The notes: generated by a model not told the origin, from the letters alone. DNA of 33,757 nucleotides from CAKOSP01 sp964404455 (GCA_964404455.1 CAYOJY010000001.1:1-33757), one strand, 5' to 3'; shown: positions 16,655-24,459, counted from the stretch's first letter. Program-made: numbers and translations.

Positions 16655-17087
16655 GGCCTAAAAAAACTGATTTTAATCTTGATGCTCTTAATATTTGCCG
16701 ATCAAAAATCCCAAAACTTAATTTTAAATTTAATTTTTCGCCGTTTTTAAATATTATTTCTACTATTTCCTTTGTTTTACTATAATAATAATCAACGCTA
16801 TCTAAATTTATCCAATTACATTCTATTCCTCTGATAGATGCGGTTGGAAACATTATTAAATTTAAATGCTCACTAATTATAATTGGGGCTTTATAAGATA
16901 TTCCTAACATTGTTTTAGTCCCATCAATTCTCCCTTCCAAAGAACTACCATAATATTTACAGCTATTGTTAATTATTGTTTTAGTATTAACATCAATATA
17001 TTTAGTTTCATCCTTTTCTATTATTTTTGCTCCTGAATAAGTAGCCACTACTGCATAAGTATTATTACTTATAATAAATTTTCTCAT
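16644..17087 (-). CDS. comK: ComK-family competence transcription factor, short form
   Basis: The 147-residue protein resembles B. subtilis ComK (192 aa), the master regulator of DNA-uptake genes. Shared blocks include KIIEKD, NSCKYYGSSLEGR (41-53; ComK SCRFFGSSYAGR), SYKAPII (ComK SHKPPIM), FPTAS (80-84) and CNWI (90-93; ComK CGWI). It ends about 45 residues early, without the C-terminal FMLYP-type segment that MecA recognises for ClpCP degradation. GGGAGG lies 6 nt before the ATG. It occupies the dnaN-recF position where an S4-domain gene (yaaA/rlbA) is usual. A terminator lies on each side, so it is its own transcription unit. Family call from remembered ComK sequence, not a search. Confidence 0.82.
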   Translation of the reverse strand: MRKFIISNNTYAVVATYSGAKIIEKDETKYIDVNTKTIINNSCKYYGSSLEGRIDGTKTMLGISYKAPIIISEHLNLIMFPTASIRGIECNWINLDSVDYYYSKTKEIVEIIFKNGEKLNLKLSFGIFDRQILRASRLKSVFLGRKL

Positions 17088-17102
17088 ATTTTCCTCCCTG
17101 AT

Positions 17103-17134
17103 AAAAAAATTTTTATGCTACCATAACATAAAAA
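17103..17134 (-). terminator. Intrinsic terminator between dnaN and comK
   Basis: On the minus strand CATAAAAA's complement pairs as TTTTTATG (17127-17134) with CATAAAAA (17110-17117) around a 9-base loop, followed by seven T (17103-17109). It should stop dnaA-dnaN transcripts before comK. It sits inside the comK leader, just ahead of the ribosome site. Confidence 0.7.
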
Positions 17135-17163
17135 TTAATTTTAAAATGTCGAAAAATGTTTTT
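17125..17163 (-). promoter_or_regulatory. Possible comK promoter with a K-box-like site
   Basis: A candidate promoter has TCGACA (17147-17152, 5/6 to -35) 16 bp from TATGTT (17125-17130, 4/6). The overlapping 17130-17163 reads AAAA-N5-TTTC-N8-AAAA-N5-TTTT, one mismatch from the ComK K-box with 8-bp spacing. That would fit autoregulation. In such AT-rich DNA chance matches are common, so this is a weak call. Confidence 0.35.
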
Positions 17164-18280
17164 AAAAAGATTTAATTGGTAATATTAATTTAATTAAATT
17201 TTCATCATTAATTGATTTAATAATTACTGGTTTGTCATCACTATTTAATAATAATAAGATATTATCATCTTTAATAACTTTCAAAGCTTCCATTAAATAC
17301 TTTGAACTAATAGAAATTTCTATTTTATCAATTTTATTACTATCTATTAATAATTTTTCTTCTGTTTTGCCTATTTCTGATGATATCGAAGTTATCAACA
17401 TTTCTTTTTCTTTAATATTTAATTTAATAATATTTTTATCTTTATTAGACGCTAATAAAGAAGCACGATCAACCGCGTCATAAAATGTTTTTAAATCCAT
17501 ATTTATCATATAAGCAAAGTCATTTGGAATAAAATGAGAAGTTTGAGGATAAGAACCGCTTAATAAATTACTTTGAATATATATGTTTTTATAAATAAAT
17601 AATAATTTATTATTAAATATATTAATATAAATTAAATCTTCACTATCGTCTATTATTTTTTCTAATTCATTTATAGTTTTACCTGGAATAACAATATTCA
17701 CTTCTTCTTCTAAATCACTTTCAATATTTAAAGATTTTTTTGATAAACGATAAGAATCTGTAGCAACACATTCTAAAATATTACCAATTATTTTGAAATT
17801 CAATCCAGTTAATAAAGGTCTTAATTCTTGATTAGACATCGCATAAGAAGTTTGATTAATTAATTCTTTTAGATCACAAGATTTAATACTAACAACATTT
17901 TTATTAGTATCTAATTTAAAATTAGGATAATCCGCAACATTATAACAATTTAAATTAAATTCATTTGTTTCAGAATATATTTTAATTTTATTTTCATCAG
18001 CTTCAAAATTAATAATATCACTAGGCATTTTTTTAATAACATCTAAAATATATTTACTTTGGATAATAACTACTCCTTCTTTTTCAATATTTTTAATATT
18101 CTTTTCTGAAATGCTTACTTTAATTGTTAATTCAGAATCACTAGCTAATAAATTTAATTCTTTTTTATTAATTTCAAATTTAATTCCATTTAAAACTGGT
18201 AATGTTATTTTTTGAGATAAAGCTTTAGTTACATTTATTAAAGCTTCTAAAATAATATTTTTTTCAATTGTAAATTTCAT
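17162..18280 (-). CDS. dnaN: DNA polymerase III beta subunit, sliding clamp
   Basis: The 372-residue protein forms the ring that tethers the replicative polymerase. It shows the three-domain clamp fold in sequence, with LPVLNGIKFEI near the start, the RPLLTGLNFKI block of domain 2 and the C-terminal LILPIKSF, equivalent to the clamp's peptide-binding end. AAGGA precedes the ATG. It follows dnaA after a 110-bp gap carrying DnaA boxes. One further DnaA box (TTATCAACA, 17392-17400) lies inside the gene. Confidence 0.97.
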   Translation of the reverse strand: MKFTIEKNIILEALINVTKALSQKITLPVLNGIKFEINKKELNLLASDSELTIKVSISEKNIKNIEKEGVVIIQSKYILDVIKKMPSDIINFEADENKIKIYSETNEFNLNCYNVADYPNFKLDTNKNVVSIKSCDLKELINQTSYAMSNQELRPLLTGLNFKIIGNILECVATDSYRLSKKSLNIESDLEEEVNIVIPGKTINELEKIIDDSEDLIYINIFNNKLLFIYKNIYIQSNLLSGSYPQTSHFIPNDFAYMINMDLKTFYDAVDRASLLASNKDKNIIKLNIKEKEMLITSISSEIGKTEEKLLIDSNKIDKIEISISSKYLMEALKVIKDDNILLLLNSDDKPVIIKSINDENLIKLILPIKSF

Positions 18281-18296
18281 AATTCATTCCTTCTTT

Positions 18297-18390
18297 CTTT
18301 TAATTATTTTAATATTAATAGTGTTGATAATGTTAATAACATTTCTTTTTCTTTCTTTTTCTTTCTTATTTTTAAAATTTATTAACAATT
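18297..18390. other. Origin element between dnaA and dnaN: DnaA boxes and likely unwinding region
   Basis: Two abutting DnaA boxes lie on the minus strand: TTATTAACA (18331-18339) and TTATCAACA (18322-18330). A third, TTATTAACA, lies on the plus strand at 18379-18387. Next to the paired boxes, toward dnaN, is 24 bp of pure AT-rich sequence (18297-18320). Read in triplets on the minus strand it always has A in the middle, as DnaA-trios do. A homopyrimidine tract with a 10-bp period (TTTCTTTTTC, 18342-18367) separates the boxes. The layout resembles the B. subtilis unwinding region between dnaA and dnaN. Confidence 0.75.
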
Positions 18391-19737
18391 TTATAACTTT
18401 TCTTTAATACTTTTCAACATTTCATTAAGATTTTTATCTATTAATAATTCTGATTTTATTTTTTCACAAGCCGCTATTACTGTTGAATGATCTCTCCCTC
18501 CAAATTCTAAACCTATTTTCGCTAAATTTTCATCAGTTTCTGTTCGGGAAAAAAACATAGCAATATGCCTTGGTTTAATGATTTTACTTGTCCTTTTTTT
18601 ACTTTTTAAGTCATCAACAGTAATTTTAAAGTAATCAGCTACTACTTTTTGAATGTTAGTAATTGAATTATCTGAATAAATATTTTTATTAACGTAATCT
18701 TTTAAAGCCTCTACTGCAAATTCTAAATTAATTTTTTTTGGAATCATCATCGCTGTATAGGCCAATAAGCGATTAATCGTTCCTTCAATGTGCCTTACGT
18801 CATTAGGACAACTATTAGCAATATATTCAATAACATCATTATTAATTTTTTCTTCAATGATTGTATTTTTAATTTTCGATTTAATTATTTCACACCTTAA
18901 ATTAAAATCTGGAGGATAAATATCAACTGGAAGTCCCCACATAAAACGACTTCTTAATCGTTCTTCAATCTTTTTTAAATCATCAGGAGATCTATCGCTT
19001 GTAATAATAATTTGTTTATTAGCCTGATGCAAGGCATTAAATGTATGAAAAAATTCTTGTTGAGTTCTTTCTGCTCCAACTAAAAATTGAATATCATCTA
19101 TTAATAATACATCGACATTTCGATATTTATTTTTAAATTCATTGGCGTAATTTAAACTACTTATTCCTTTATCAAGTGAAGCAATCCCAGTAAAATCTGT
19201 CATAAAATCATTACTGGTGGTGTATAAAACTTTTTTATCAGAATTTTTTGTAATATGATTACCAATAGCGTGCATTAAATGAGTTTTGCCTAAACCACTT
19301 TTTCCGTATATAAATAAGGGATTGTGAATAGTACCAGGTGCTTCTGCTACCGCTTTAGCAGCAATAAACGCTAAACGATTTGTGTCACCTACTATATAAT
19401 TTGTAAAAAATAATTTTTCACTTAAATTTGTATTCCATTCTATTTCGTTTTCTTTAGTAGTTTCTTCCAAAATTTGCGTTAAATCATTTAATTCTTCTTC
19501 TAAAACAAATTTAAATTTGTACTCTTTTCCTGTAATAGAATAAAAAGTTGATTCAATAAGGTTATAATAATTATCACTTAACATTTTTTTATGAATGGCC
19601 ATAGGTATTTTTATTGTAACAAGGTCTTCAATTATACTAACTAATTCCAATTTAGAAAACCAAATACTAAATGTATTCGGAGCTAAATCATTGGCTATTT
19701 CATTCAAAAATTTTTTGAATAGCTCATTAGTTTTCAT
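18391..19737 (-). CDS. dnaA: Chromosomal replication initiator DnaA
   Basis: DnaA binds its boxes at oriC, melts the duplex and loads the helicase. The protein has the N-terminal domain I (NTFSIWFSKLELV), AAA+ Walker A GKSGLGKTHL, Walker B LLIDDIQFL, and the C-terminal DNA-binding signature GRDHSTVIAACEKI. I place the start at 19737 (MKTNELFKKFL, 448 aa) after GGGGTGAAGG. An in-frame ATG at 19767 lies about where transcription should begin, so it is less likely. DnaA boxes flank the gene on both sides. Confidence 0.97.
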   Translation of the reverse strand: MKTNELFKKFLNEIANDLAPNTFSIWFSKLELVSIIEDLVTIKIPMAIHKKMLSDNYYNLIESTFYSITGKEYKFKFVLEEELNDLTQILEETTKENEIEWNTNLSEKLFFTNYIVGDTNRLAFIAAKAVAEAPGTIHNPLFIYGKSGLGKTHLMHAIGNHITKNSDKKVLYTTSNDFMTDFTGIASLDKGISSLNYANEFKNKYRNVDVLLIDDIQFLVGAERTQQEFFHTFNALHQANKQIIITSDRSPDDLKKIEERLRSRFMWGLPVDIYPPDFNLRCEIIKSKIKNTIIEEKINNDVIEYIANSCPNDVRHIEGTINRLLAYTAMMIPKKINLEFAVEALKDYVNKNIYSDNSITNIQKVVADYFKITVDDLKSKKRTSKIIKPRHIAMFFSRTETDENLAKIGLEFGGRDHSTVIAACEKIKSELLIDKNLNEMLKSIKEKL

Positions 19738-19771
19738 AACCTTCACCCCACTAACAAATTCATCCAATTAA

Positions 19772-19800
19772 ATTATAAAACATTTTTTATCAAAAAACTA
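19772..19800 (-). promoter_or_regulatory. dnaA promoter
   Basis: On the minus strand a perfect TATAAT (19772-19777) lies 17 bp from TAGTTT (19795-19800), a poor -35. DnaA boxes begin 22 bp further upstream, consistent with autoregulation by DnaA. Confidence 0.5.
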
Positions 19801-19821
19801 GTTAAAAAAAGGGTTTAAAAG

Positions 19822-19962
19822 TTATCAACAAAGTTATTAACATAAAAAAACAAGATATAATAAGGGAAAAAATAAGGTATTAACATTATCAACATTTTAA
19901 TTAAAAACATATTAACAAAAATGTTAATAGTGTTAATTAATGTTGTTAACTACTGTTATTAA
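19822..19962. other. oriC upstream DnaA-box cluster
   Basis: Boxes on the plus strand are TTATCAACA (19822-19830), TTATTAACA (19834-19842) and TTATCAACA (19886-19894). Close variants are GTATTAACA (19877-19885) and ATATTAACA (19909-19917). Minus-strand variants follow at 19922-19930 (TGTTAATAG) and around 19941-19962 (TGTTGTTAA, TGTTATTAA). Together with the dnaA-dnaN boxes this makes a bipartite origin. The rest of 19963-20090 is AT-rich without a visible gene. The box sequence TTATCAACA, not TTATCCACA, looks like the local consensus. Confidence 0.85.
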
Positions 19963-20090
19963 TATAATGAAGAAGTTTATAAATTACTTTTTTAAGTAGA
20001 ATAATTATTATTTAATATTATTAAAACAGTATAAATAAAAGAAAAAAATATTAATTTATCATTTTGTTAGAAGAAAAAAATTAAAAATAG

Positions 20091-20118
20091 TAGAAAATAA
20101 TAAATTTTGTATTATAAT
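20091..20118 (+). promoter_or_regulatory. glmS promoter
   Basis: A perfect TATAAT (20113-20118) lies 16 bp from TAGAAA (20091-20096, 4/6). Transcription would start near 20125, about 38 nt before the ribozyme cleavage site. Confidence 0.5.
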
Positions 20119-20149
20119 GGTAATTAAATATAAAATTAAACAGGAGGAT

Positions 20150-20290
20150 TTTTTTTATTTTAGCGCCAGAACCTGTATGGTTGACGAGGAAAGTAGTTAT
20201 CGAAAATTCGGCGGATGCTACTACGGTTTATAAATCGTTAGATATATCTCAAAAAACAAAATTAATATTGTAACAAAAGATATATCCTCA
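20150..20290 (+). ncRNA. glmS ribozyme/riboswitch
   Basis: The self-cleaving glmS ribozyme is recognised by its core: AGCGCCAGAAC at 20162-20172, GGTTGACGAGG (20179-20189), TATCGAAAATTCGGCGGATG (20199-20218) and CTACTACGG. Cleavage should fall before G20163. Helices GTAG/CTAC (within 20192-20223) and a distal repeat GATATATC support the fold. In Bacilli, glucosamine-6-phosphate binding triggers cleavage, and RNase J1 then degrades the message, giving feedback on glmS just downstream. The 3' boundary is approximate. Confidence 0.95.
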
Positions 20291-20320
20291 CATTTTTTTG
20301 TTATGAAGTAAAGGAGGATA
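20283..20320 (+). promoter_or_regulatory. Possible hairpin masking the glmS ribosome site
   Basis: TATCCTC (20283-20289), at the 3' edge of the ribozyme, is the exact complement of GAGGATA (20314-20320), which contains the glmS Shine-Dalgarno sequence. Pairing across a 24-nt loop could hide the ribosome site. A second AGGAGGAT upstream of the ribozyme (20142-20149) could compete for the same strand. Confidence 0.35.
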
Positions 20321-20325
20321 AATTT

Positions 20326-22140
20326 ATGTGTGGAATTATTGGATATGTAGGGGAAAAAAATCATGCTTTAAAAGTTTTAATAAATGGTTTAAAAACTTTA
20401 GAATATAGAGGATATGATTCAGCGGGAATAGCTTATTTAAATGTTAATAAAATTAATATAATAAAAGAAAAAGGGAAAATTGTGAATTTAGAGAAAAAAA
20501 TAAATGACCAAATGAAATCAAACATTGGTATTGGCCATACAAGATGGGCAACCCATGGAAAACCTAGCGTTATAAATTCTCACCCTCATTCAGTAGGAAA
20601 AATAACTATAGTTCACAACGGAATTATTGAAAATTATGAAATTATAAAAAAAGAATTAATAAAAGAAGGATATATATTTAAATCCGAAACAGATACTGAA
20701 GTTGCTTGTGCTTTAATTGATAAATTATATAAAAAACACAATAATATGTTAAAAGCTTTAAATTCATTAAAAAACATAATTAAAGGTTCTTATGCTTTTG
20801 GTATTTTAGTAGAAGATGAAAAAAATACTATGTATGCTTTAAGAAAAGATAATCCTTTAATAATAGGTTTAGGAAATCAAGAAAATTACATAGCTTCGGA
20901 TATCCCGGCAATATTAAAATATACAAAAAAATACATATTACTAGACGATCATGAAATAGTTAAATTAACTTCTAAACAAGTTGATGTTTATTCAGATGAA
21001 TCTACAATTATTCAGAAAAAAATTCAAGAATATGAATATGATTTAGAAATATCGATGAAAAATGGCTACGATCATTTTATGTTAAAGGAAATGAACGAAC
21101 AACCTAAAGTTATAAAAGAAACATTAAATTCAATTTTAGGAACTGATTTTAAGTATTTGAATAATATTTTATCTAATTTAAGAAAATATAATAAAATAGA
21201 AATAGTTGCTTGTGGTAGTGCTTATTATGCAGGATATGTCGGAAAACATTTGATTGAAAAATATGGTGAAATTCCCGTTTCAGTAGATATTGCGAGTGAA
21301 TACCGTTATAAAAAAATTTTTCCTGATAAAAATAAATTAGTAATTATTATATCTCAATCTGGAGAAACCGCTGATTCTCTAGCGGCGCTTCGTTTGGCTA
21401 AAGAAAATAAGATGAAAACTTTAGCAATTGTCAATGTTTTAGGATCTTCTATAGCTAGAGAATCAGATTGGGTAATTTATACAAAAGCAGGTTGTGAAAT
21501 AGCTGTTGCAACTACAAAAGCATATTCATCACAAGTGGTTGTGTTAACGCTGATTGCTTTATATTTAGGTATTACAAAAGATTTATTAAGTGAAAAAGTA
21601 TTAACAGATTTAAGAAAAAATATATTAGAAATTGAAGAAAATATAAACAGTTTATTAAAACTAAATCAAAATTATTTAAAAATTGCCAAATATCTAACAA
21701 AATATAAAGAAGTATTTTATTTAGGAAGAGGTATAGATTATGCCCTATCATTAGAAGGTGCTTTAAAATTAAAAGAAATATCATATATTCATTCGGAGGC
21801 ATATCCCGCCGGTGAATTAAAGCATGGTTCAATATCGTTAATTGAAAAAGGAACGCCGGTAATAGCAATAATCACGGATATGGAAATAGCTGAAAAGACC
21901 ATAAGTAATTTAAAGGAAGTAAAAGCACGGGGAGCATATATAGTATTAATTACTACATCAGATATAAAAACCTCAACTGAATTTTCTGATATAGAAATAA
22001 GAGTTCCTTTTATAAATGAATATTTTAAAGCTCTATCGGTTATTATTCCCTTACAAATAATTGCTTATGAAGTAGCTAAAATAAAAAAATGTGATATTGA
22101 TCAACCAAGAAATTTAGCAAAATCAGTTACGGTTGAATAA
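20326..22140 (+). CDS. glmS: Glutamine-fructose-6-phosphate aminotransferase
   Basis: GlmS makes glucosamine-6-phosphate, the entry point to peptidoglycan precursors. The 604-residue protein starts MCGIIGYVG, with Cys2 as the glutaminase nucleophile, followed by GHTRWATHG and HNGIIENYE. Two SIS domains follow (CGSAYYAGYVGK and ISQSGETADSLAALR; YLGRGIDYALSLEGALKLKEI), ending in DQPRNLAKSVTVE. AAGGAGG lies 9 nt before the ATG. It is controlled by the ribozyme in its leader. Its place between oriC and rpmH is unusual, because rpmH normally adjoins dnaA. No clear terminator follows in 22141-22287. Confidence 0.98.
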   Translation: MCGIIGYVGEKNHALKVLINGLKTLEYRGYDSAGIAYLNVNKINIIKEKGKIVNLEKKINDQMKSNIGIGHTRWATHGKPSVINSHPHSVGKITIVHNGIIENYEIIKKELIKEGYIFKSETDTEVACALIDKLYKKHNNMLKALNSLKNIIKGSYAFGILVEDEKNTMYALRKDNPLIIGLGNQENYIASDIPAILKYTKKYILLDDHEIVKLTSKQVDVYSDESTIIQKKIQEYEYDLEISMKNGYDHFMLKEMNEQPKVIKETLNSILGTDFKYLNNILSNLRKYNKIEIVACGSAYYAGYVGKHLIEKYGEIPVSVDIASEYRYKKIFPDKNKLVIIISQSGETADSLAALRLAKENKMKTLAIVNVLGSSIARESDWVIYTKAGCEIAVATTKAYSSQVVVLTLIALYLGITKDLLSEKVLTDLRKNILEIEENINSLLKLNQNYLKIAKYLTKYKEVFYLGRGIDYALSLEGALKLKEISYIHSEAYPAGELKHGSISLIEKGTPVIAIITDMEIAEKTISNLKEVKARGAYIVLITTSDIKTSTEFSDIEIRVPFINEYFKALSVIIPLQIIAYEVAKIKKCDIDQPRNLAKSVTVE

Positions 22141-22287
22141 AATATTTAATTAAACTAGTATTTTTTCTTTCTTTTTACTGTATTATTTGTATTAGTCATA
22201 AGCAATTTTACTTTCTATAAATCTCATAATTTATATTATAAAGGGTTCTTGTGACTTTTTTAAAAAATTTTTCTTAATTATACAGCC

Positions 22288-22317
22288 TTGACTTTTTAAG
22301 CTATTTAATATTATAAT
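22288..22317 (+). promoter_or_regulatory. rpmH promoter
   Basis: TTGACT (22288-22293) and TATAAT (22312-22317) are separated by 18 bp. This near-consensus sigma-A promoter fits a highly expressed ribosomal protein gene. Confidence 0.75.
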
Positions 22318-22350
22318 AATAAAGCAATTGAAAAAAAGGAGAGAGTATAA

Positions 22351-22479
22351 ATGAAAAGAACTTGGCAACCAAATAAAAGAAAAACAAAAAAAACTCATGG
22401 TTTTTTTGCTAGAAAAGAAGCCGATACGGGTATAGTTAATAGACGTCGCGGTAAAGGCCGCAAAGTTTTAACACATTAA
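22351..22479 (+). CDS. rpmH: Ribosomal protein L34
   Basis: This 42-residue, very basic protein begins MKRTWQPNKRKTKKTHGF and ends RRGKGRKVLTH, the L34 signature with 'HGFxxR...GxxVxxxRRxKGR'. AAAGGAGAG precedes the ATG. It is followed by rnpA, yidC and jag in the classic order. A terminator hairpin overlaps its stop codon, so most transcripts should end there, giving far more L34 than RNase P protein. Confidence 0.97.
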   Translation: MKRTWQPNKRKTKKTHGFFARKEADTGIVNRRRGKGRKVLTH

Positions 22480-22498
22480 CATTTTAATGTGTTTTTTT
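22471..22498 (+). terminator. Terminator/attenuator between rpmH and rnpA
   Basis: ACACATTAA (22471-22479) pairs perfectly with TTAATGTGT (22484-22492) around CATT, followed by a run of seven T. The rpmH TAA stop is the end of the first arm. The rnpA ribosome site starts a few bases later, so downstream genes rely on read-through. Confidence 0.85.
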
Positions 22499-22513
22499 AA
22501 AAAGAGGATTTTA

Positions 22514-22843
22514 ATGAAAAGATTTGAAACGCTAAAATCAAAAATAGATTTTGATAATATTATTAATACTGGTAAATTGAAAAAAAATAATTATTTTTCA
22601 ATATATTATAAGGAAAATTTAAATAATAAAAAATTGTTTGGTATAGCAGTTTCTAAAAAATTAGGAAATGCTGTTTTTCGGAATAAAACTAAAAGACAAT
22701 TAAGAAATATTATAGATAAACATAAAAATATCTTTAAAAATGGTTTTAATTATATTATAATAATAAAAAAAGAAGGATCTAATTTAAAATTTTCAGAAAA
22801 AGAAAAATATTTATTAGCATTATTCGAAAAAGGAGAAAAATGA
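22514..22843 (+). CDS. rnpA: Ribonuclease P protein component
   Basis: The 109-residue protein assists RNase P RNA in maturing tRNA 5' ends. It has the RNR motif GNAVFRNKTKRQLRNI (~49-64 of the protein) and the usual FGIAVSKKLG before it. I chose ATG 22514 (MKRFETLKSK) because AGAGGA precedes it; nine more in-frame codons upstream fall in the rpmH terminator. It overlaps yidC by 4 bp. Confidence 0.95.
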   Translation: MKRFETLKSKIDFDNIINTGKLKKNNYFSIYYKENLNNKKLFGIAVSKKLGNAVFRNKTKRQLRNIIDKHKNIFKNGFNYIIIIKKEGSNLKFSEKEKYLLALFEKGEK

Positions 22844-23868
22844 AAACAAAACTATTAGGTTTGACTGCTATATTAATTGTATTACTAACATCGGGCTGTG
22901 GTTTAAATAATTATATTAAAGATGATACAGGAAAAATTGTAAAACACGAAGAAACTGGTCATATGCTTGAAAAAAATATTTTATGTCGCCCCAAAGAAGA
23001 CAGTAAAATATATGATTTATATAAACAAAATGAAGATCAGCTAAAATTTAAATTAAATGAATTACCAAATTGTGAAAATTTTGCTTTAAATTCTAATAAA
23101 TCAGAATCTATATGGCAACAATTTTTTGTTAAAACAACAGCTTGGACAATATTAAAAATAGGTAATCTAGTTAATAACATTGGAGTTTCAATTATGTTAG
23201 TAGGACTTCTAATTAGAATATTGTTATTGCCTATTCAAATTAAAAGTACTAAGCAATCTTTAAATATGAAAAAAGCTTCTCCAGAAATTCAAAAAATAGA
23301 AAAGAAATATCAGGGAAGAAACGATAATGATTCCAGGATGGCAAAAAGTCAAGAGATTATGTTAGCCTATAAAAAATATAAGGTAAGTCCGATGTTAGGG
23401 TGTTTGCTGGCGTTTATTCAATTACCAATATTCTTTGCTTTTTTACAAGCAATATACCAGATACCTTCTATATATGAACAAAAATTATTTAGTTGGAATT
23501 TAGGAATGACCCCATTAGTAGGTTTTAAAACTGGGAATTATAGTTATATTATTTTAGTAATATTAATTATTGTATCTACATATTTTTCCTTTAAATATTC
23601 AATGAGTCAAGCGCCATCAATAAATAAGGATGCAGAAAAACAAACCAAAATAATGTTATATATAATGATGTTTGTTATTGTATACGCATCGTTTAGTTTA
23701 CCAACCGCAATAGCGTTATACTGGATAATAACATATGCATTTATATCACTTCAAACATTTTTGACAAATTATTTTTCAGGAGAAAGAAAAGTAAAAAACG
23801 ACAAACCTAAAATAAAAGAAAAATTAAAAATGAAAGAAGGAATGAAGTATGGAAAAAATAATAAGTGA
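22840..23868 (+). CDS. yidC: YidC/SpoIIIJ-type membrane protein insertase
   Basis: YidC inserts proteins into the membrane, alone or with SecYEG. The 342-residue protein has a lipoprotein signal with lipobox LTSGC (Cys20). A hydrophilic segment of about 75 residues follows, then the conserved five-helix core: first core helix with Arg126 (LLIRILLLPIQIK), the cytoplasmic hairpin (SPEIQKIEKKYQ), and later helices ending at LQTFLTNYF. The outer segment between lipid anchor and core is longer than in B. subtilis SpoIIIJ (261 aa). Gene order rpmH-rnpA-yidC-jag is canonical. Its end overlaps jag by 20 bp. Confidence 0.96.
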   Translation: MKTKLLGLTAILIVLLTSGCGLNNYIKDDTGKIVKHEETGHMLEKNILCRPKEDSKIYDLYKQNEDQLKFKLNELPNCENFALNSNKSESIWQQFFVKTTAWTILKIGNLVNNIGVSIMLVGLLIRILLLPIQIKSTKQSLNMKKASPEIQKIEKKYQGRNDNDSRMAKSQEIMLAYKKYKVSPMLGCLLAFIQLPIFFAFLQAIYQIPSIYEQKLFSWNLGMTPLVGFKTGNYSYIILVILIIVSTYFSFKYSMSQAPSINKDAEKQTKIMLYIMMFVIVYASFSLPTAIALYWIITYAFISLQTFLTNYFSGERKVKNDKPKIKEKLKMKEGMKYGKNNK

Positions 23869-24457
23869 AGCTAAAACTTTTGAAGAAGCTTACGAAAAAT
23901 TATTAAGTAACGATTTAAAAGCAGAAGATATTTTATATACTAAAGAAGAAATAAAAGGAAAAATATTTAAAGGCAGTACCGTTATAATAAAAGCTTATAA
24001 AAAAACTGATCTTATTAATGAAGTAAAAAAATATTTAAAAGAAATTATTAATAATTTAGGTTTGGAAGTATCTTTTGAAGTTCAGACAAAAGGGGATAGA
24101 ACAACAATAAAAATGTATTCTGAAAATAATCCTATATTAATTGGTCGAAATGGCCAAACAATTAAATCTTTGGAAACATTATCTAGACAAAAAATATTAA
24201 TAGAAACAAATATTAATTATAAAATATCTTTAGACGTAGAAAATTACAAAGAAAAAAAAGAATCTCGTTTAATCCGTTTAGGTAGAAATACAGCAAAAGA
24301 AGTTGTCCGAACTAAAATGACAGTACACATGGATAATATGACATCTTTTGAAAGAAGAATAGTTCATAATGCCTTAACGGACTTTAAAGGAATCAAAACG
24401 CATAGCGAAGGGGAAGAACCTAACAGACACATAGTGATTACTCCCGAAAAAAATTAA
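23849..24457 (+). CDS. jag: Jag/KhpB RNA-binding protein (SpoIIIJ-associated)
   Basis: The 202-residue protein has the Jag-N domain (1-50), a KH domain with the GRNGQT loop (~108-113), and a C-terminal R3H domain (FERRIVHNALTDFKGIKTHSEGEEPNRHIVI region with invariant Arg and His). Jag/KhpB binds RNA, and in other Firmicutes works with KhpA in cell-elongation control. It is encoded right after its partner yidC; translation is probably coupled. Confidence 0.95.
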   Translation: MEKIISEAKTFEEAYEKLLSNDLKAEDILYTKEEIKGKIFKGSTVIIKAYKKTDLINEVKKYLKEIINNLGLEVSFEVQTKGDRTTIKMYSENNPILIGRNGQTIKSLETLSRQKILIETNINYKISLDVENYKEKKESRLIRLGRNTAKEVVRTKMTVHMDNMTSFERRIVHNALTDFKGIKTHSEGEEPNRHIVITPEKN

Positions 24458-24459
24458 TA

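Noticed and set aside
18342..18367. Short-period repeat as a CRISPR or satellite array
   Set aside because: Only 2.6 units of 10 bp without spacers; better seen as a homopyrimidine tract in the origin.
19738..19767. Longer dnaA start (ten extra codons)
   Set aside because: It lies about where transcription should begin, and the better ribosome site serves 19737.
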